Part shown: positions 19,911 to 22,740 of the stretch, piece after piece
Numbering within the stretch: the first letter of the stretch is position 1
Layout: the number at the start of each line of letters is the position of its first letter
Assembly (NCBI GenBank): GCA_910588105.1
Contig: CAJUQD010000042.1
Location: forward strand, 1 to 22,740
Direction of reading: 5' to 3'
DNA: 22,740 bases
Origin: an uncultured Oscillospiraceae bacterium
GTDB lineage: Bacteria > Bacillota > Clostridia > Oscillospirales > Oscillospiraceae
Translations under genes and position numbers: made by a program
The notes under the pieces: generated by a model
Told to the model about the DNA's origin: nothing
Databases searched by the model: none
What the model saw: only the letters and a program-made list of their open reading frames with translations

Positions 19911-20525
19911 ATGCCTAAAGCGAACCTTTATGATATGGCCGGTAAGCAGATCGGCGAGGTCGAGCTCTCCGAGGCTGTCTTCGGCATCGAGCCCAACCAG
20001 TCCGTGGTCCACGACGTGGTTAAGAACCACCTGGCCAACTGCCGCCAGGGCACCCAGAGCAGCCTGACCCGGGCCGAGGTGTCCGGCGGCGGCAAGAAGC
20101 CCTGGCGCCAGAAGGGCACCGGCCGTGCCCGCCAGGGCTCCACCCGCGCCCCCCAGTGGACCCACGGCGGCATCGTGTTCGCCCCCAAGCCCCGCACCTA
20201 CCGCTATACCCTGAACAAGAAGGTGCGCCGCCTGGCGCTGAAATCCGCGCTGAGCGCCAAGGCCGCCGCCGGAAACGTGCTGGTGGTTGACAAGCTGGAG
20301 ATGGGCGAGATCAAGACCAAGACCTTCCAGAGCTTCCTGAATACCGTGGAGTCCAAGAAGGCCGTGGTGGTTACCGGCTGCCCCAACGTGGTCAAGTCCG
20401 CCCGGAATATCCCCGGCGTGGTGACCAGCCCCGCCGCCCTCATCAACGTCTACGACATTGTCAACGCCAACCAGGTTATCATTGACCGAGGGGCGCTGGC
20501 CGCCATCGAGGAGGTGTTCGCCTGA
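19911..20525 (+). CDS. rplD: 50S ribosomal protein L4
   Basis: The 204-residue L4 carries its conserved extended loop, including GTGRARQGSTRAPQWTHGG and PKPRTYRYTLNKKVRRLALKSAL, which lines the peptide exit tunnel. LVVDKLEMGEIKTK and the C-terminal globular part are normal. AAAGGAGAG lies upstream of the ATG at a slightly long spacing. Its stop overlaps the rplW start by one base (TGATG), so translation is coupled. L4 is the known autoregulator of S10 operons in some bacteria. Confidence 0.98.
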   Translation: MPKANLYDMAGKQIGEVELSEAVFGIEPNQSVVHDVVKNHLANCRQGTQSSLTRAEVSGGGKKPWRQKGTGRARQGSTRAPQWTHGGIVFAPKPRTYRYTLNKKVRRLALKSALSAKAAAGNVLVVDKLEMGEIKTKTFQSFLNTVESKKAVVVTGCPNVVKSARNIPGVVTSPAALINVYDIVNANQVIIDRGALAAIEEVFA

Positions 20526-20821
20526 TGAAGACCGCATACGACATCATCAAGCGCCCCATCATCACCGAGCAGTCCATGGCCGCCGCCACCGAGAAGAAGT
20601 ACACCTTCGAGGTGGCCAAGGACGCCAACAAGATTGAGATCGCCAAAGCCTGCGAGGAGATCTTCGGCGTGAAGGTGGCCAAGGTCAACACCCTGAACAT
20701 GCAGGGCAAGGTCAAGCGCATGGGCCGCTATCCCGAGGGGCGCCGCCCCAGCTGGAAGAAGGCTATGGTCACCCTGACCGCCGATTCCAAGACCATCGAG
20801 TTCTTCGAAGGCATGGTGTAA
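20525..20821 (+). CDS. rplW: 50S ribosomal protein L23
   Basis: The 98-residue protein sits at the tunnel exit, where trigger factor and SRP dock. KRPIITEQSMAAATEKKYTFEV and the loop MQGKVKRMGRYPEGRRPSWKK, the rRNA-binding basic hairpin, are typical. The ATG shares its A with the rplD stop and has no separate strong binding site, so it relies on coupling; GAGGAGG-like sequence lies near 20509-20514 within rplD. Normal length. Confidence 0.97.
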   Translation: MKTAYDIIKRPIITEQSMAAATEKKYTFEVAKDANKIEIAKACEEIFGVKVAKVNTLNMQGKVKRMGRYPEGRRPSWKKAMVTLTADSKTIEFFEGMV

Positions 20822-20836
20822 GGAGGAGATTAGAGA

Positions 20837-21670
20837 ATGGCTATCAAGACTTATAAGCCCACGACGCCCTCCCGCCGCCACATGACCGTGTCCGCTTTCG
20901 AGGGCATCGACAAGAAGGCCAAGCCGGAGCGTTCGCTGCTGGAGAGCCTCAAGAAGCACGCCGGCCGCAACAGCTACGGCCGGATCACCGTCCGCCACCG
21001 CGGCGGCGGCAACAAGAAGAAGTACCGCGTTATCGACTTCAAGCGGGACAAGACGGGCAAGGCCACTGTGATTAACCTCCAGTATGACCCCAACCGCTCC
21101 GCCAACATCGCCCTCATCGAGTACGAGGACGGCGAGCGCCGCTATATCCTGGCCCCCGTGGGGCTCAAGGCCGGCCACGCCATCATGACCGGCTCCGGTG
21201 CGGACATCCTGCCCGGCAACGCCCTGCCCATCGCGGAGATCCCCGTGGGCGAGACCATCCACTGCATCGAGCTCTACCCCGGCAAGGGTGCCCAGCTGGT
21301 GCGCTCCGCCGGCACCGCCGCCCAGCTGATGGCCAAGGAGAACGGCATGGCCCAGGTCCGCCTGCCCTCCGGCGAGGTCCGGCTGGTGCGGGAGAACTGC
21401 CAGGCCACCATCGGCCAGGTGGGCAACACCGATTGGGCCAACATCCACATCGGCAAGGCCGGCCGCAGGCGCCACATGGGCTGGCGTCCCACCGTGCGCG
21501 GCAGCGTGATGAACCCCAACGACCACCCCCACGGCGGCGGCGAGGGCAAGAGCCCCGTGGGCCGGCCCGGCCCTGTGACCCCCTGGGGTAAGCCCGCCCT
21601 GGGTTACAAGACCCGCAAGAAGAAGAACCGCACCGACAAGTTCATTGTCCGGCGCCGCAACGGCAAGTAA
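20837..21670 (+). CDS. rplB: 50S ribosomal protein L2
   Basis: The 277-residue L2 joins the subunits and supports peptidyl-transferase structure. IKTYKPTTPSRRHMTV at the start, RHRGGGNKKKYRVIDFKRDK, and the C-terminal MNPNDHPHGGGEGKSPVGRP (from about residue 225, with the conserved H230 region) are all intact. TAAGGAGGAG precedes the ATG. Length and order in the operon are standard. Confidence 0.98.
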   Translation: MAIKTYKPTTPSRRHMTVSAFEGIDKKAKPERSLLESLKKHAGRNSYGRITVRHRGGGNKKKYRVIDFKRDKTGKATVINLQYDPNRSANIALIEYEDGERRYILAPVGLKAGHAIMTGSGADILPGNALPIAEIPVGETIHCIELYPGKGAQLVRSAGTAAQLMAKENGMAQVRLPSGEVRLVRENCQATIGQVGNTDWANIHIGKAGRRRHMGWRPTVRGSVMNPNDHPHGGGEGKSPVGRPGPVTPWGKPALGYKTRKKKNRTDKFIVRRRNGK

Positions 21671-21686
21671 GGAGGGAGTGTAACAG

Positions 21687-21959
21687 ATGAGCAGAAGCAT
21701 CAAGAAGGGCCCGTTTTGCGCTCCCGAGCTGCTGAAGCGCGTGGATGAGCTGAACAAGAAGAATGAGAAGAAGGTCCTCAAGACCTGGAGCCGCGCCTCC
21801 ACCATCTTCCCCTCCTTCGTGGGCCACACCATCGCCGTCCATGACGGCCGCAAGCATGTGCCCGTCTATGTCACCGAGGACATGGTGGGCCATAAGCTGG
21901 GCGAATTCGCCCCCACCCGCACCTTCAAGGGCCACGCGGGCAGCAAGACCGGTAAGTAA
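21687..21959 (+). CDS. rpsS: 30S ribosomal protein S19
   Basis: The 90-residue S19 shows SRSIKKGPF at the start, TWSRASTIFPSFVGHTIAVH, and the closing KLGEFAPTRTFKGHAG. It lies in the 30S head next to S13. AAGGAGGGAG stands before the ATG; rplB ends 16 bp upstream and rplV starts 15 bp downstream. Confidence 0.98.
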   Translation: MSRSIKKGPFCAPELLKRVDELNKKNEKKVLKTWSRASTIFPSFVGHTIAVHDGRKHVPVYVTEDMVGHKLGEFAPTRTFKGHAGSKTGK

Positions 21960-21974
21960 GGGAGGAGAGGGACA

Positions 21975-22307
21975 ATGGAAGCGAAAGCGACACTGAGATA
22001 CATCCGTATCTCCCCCCGCAAGGTGGGCATCCTCTGCGACCAGATCCGCGGCAAGAGCGTCAAGGACGCCGAGGCCGTGCTGGCCCTGATCCCCAAGGCG
22101 GCCTCCGACCCCCTGGCCAAGCTGGTCCACTCCGCCGCGGCCAACGCCGAGAACAACCACGGCATGGATCCCGAGAAGCTCTATGTGGCCGAGGCCTTTG
22201 CCTGCCCTGGGCCCATCATCAAGCGGTACCGCCCCGCATCCAAGGGGCGCGCCCACCACATCATGAAGCGGACTTCTCACATGACCGTCGTGGTCAAAGA
22301 GCGCTGA
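21975..22307 (+). CDS. rplV: 50S ribosomal protein L22
   Basis: The 110-residue L22 contacts all 23S rRNA domains; its beta hairpin, here KRYRPASKGRAHHIMKRTSH, lines the exit tunnel and is where macrolide-resistance changes occur in other species. ATLRYIRISPRKVGILCDQIRGK and NAENNHGMD are conserved. GGGAGGAGAGGG precedes the ATG. No insertion or deletion in the tunnel loop is apparent by eye. Confidence 0.97.
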   Translation: MEAKATLRYIRISPRKVGILCDQIRGKSVKDAEAVLALIPKAASDPLAKLVHSAAANAENNHGMDPEKLYVAEAFACPGPIIKRYRPASKGRAHHIMKRTSHMTVVVKER

Positions 22308-22325
22308 AAAGGAGGTCGAGAATAA

Positions 22326-22740
22326 ATGGGACAGAAAGTGAATCCCCACGGCCTGCGCGTGGGCGTCATCAAAGACTGGGACTCCCGCTGGTACGCCCGT
22401 GACGAAAAGGTGGGCGACCTCCTGGTAGAGGACTACAACCTCCGTAAGGAGCTGAAAAAGAAGCTGTACGCCGCCGGTGTGCCTAAGATCGAGATTGAGC
22501 GCGACAGCGGCGCCAACGGCAAGGTGCGCATCTATGTACACTGCGCCCGTCCCGGCATCGTTATCGGTAAGGGCGGAGAGGACATCGAGAAGCTGCGCGT
22601 GGAGCTGGAGAAGAAGCTGGGCAAGAGCGTGGCGCTGAACATCGTTGAGGTCAAGAACGTGGATACCAACGCCCAGCTGGTGGCAGAGAACATCGCCCAG
22701 CAGCTGGAGAAGCGCATCGCCTTCCGCCGGGCCATGAAGA
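22326..22740 (+). CDS. rpsC: 30S ribosomal protein S3 (partial, runs off the window)
   Basis: The first 138 codons are present. MGQKVNPHGLRVGVIKDWDS and the KH domain loop GIVIGKGGEDIEKL identify S3, which forms part of the mRNA entry channel with S4 and S5. AAGGAGG stands upstream of the ATG at 22326. The usual total length is about 215-225 residues, so the C-terminal half, and presumably rplP, rpmC and rpsQ after it, lie beyond the window edge. Confidence 0.97.
   Translation, partial: MGQKVNPHGLRVGVIKDWDSRWYARDEKVGDLLVEDYNLRKELKKKLYAAGVPKIEIERDSGANGKVRIYVHCARPGIVIGKGGEDIEKLRVELEKKLGKSVALNIVEVKNVDTNAQLVAENIAQQLEKRIAFRRAMK

Overview
The window looks like chromosomal DNA of a GC-rich, spore-forming member of the Clostridia, most like the Oscillospiraceae (Flavonifractor/Lawsonibacter/Intestinimonas type). 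This is inferred from gene content and style: a SpoIID protein, likely Spo0A boxes, a T-box-controlled cysE-cysS pair, a type 3 prolyl-tRNA synthetase, an LTA-synthase-like enzyme, strong AGGAGG ribosome binding sites, TTGACA/TATAAT promoters and high GC. No rRNA, tRNA, CRISPR array or complete prophage is visible.

Layout. 1-1600: a promoter, a diacylglycerol-kinase-family lipid kinase (+), then a repeat-rich stretch ending in two strong hairpins. 1606-4923 (-): spoIID followed by an LTA-synthase-like sulfatase-fold membrane enzyme. 5035-6597: citrate synthase (+) with a near-consensus promoter and a clear terminator. 6601-10031 (-): a BlaI-type repressor and a very large M56 (BlaR1-like) membrane metalloprotease, with an inverted-repeat operator inside the promoter. 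10097-11238 (+): two small membrane proteins of unknown function with their own promoter and terminator. 11408-13939 (-): cysE and cysS behind a cysteine-specific T-box riboswitch. 13983-14156 (+): promoter and terminator flanking a possible small RNA. 14164-15169 (+): a soluble histidine-kinase-like ATPase whose promoter is followed by three 10-bp-spaced Spo0A-box-like repeats. 15174-16223 (-): an orphan tyrosine recombinase. 16347-17922 (+): proS. 18169-22740 (+): the start of the S10 ribosomal protein operon (rpsJ, rplC, rplD, rplW, rplB, rpsS, rplV, partial rpsC), with a long structured leader.

The most unusual feature is a family of about 130-bp dispersed elements (full copies near 1128, 12887 and 18993, a divergent copy near 18395, fragments near 53 and 1260). 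The full copies lie in sense orientation at the 3' ends of genes. In two cases they supply the stop codon, and for cysE they also encode the last residues of the protein. Two of them enlarge the normally compact start of the S10 operon.

Functionally the region mixes translation (S10 operon, proS, cysS), cysteine synthesis (cysE), envelope and lipid metabolism (lipid kinase, LTA-synthase-like enzyme), sporulation (spoIID, the Spo0A-box-linked ATPase) and envelope-signal sensing (BlaI/M56). Apart from the repeats and the integrase it reads as core chromosome. All family assignments rest on reading the translated sequence; no database search was possible.
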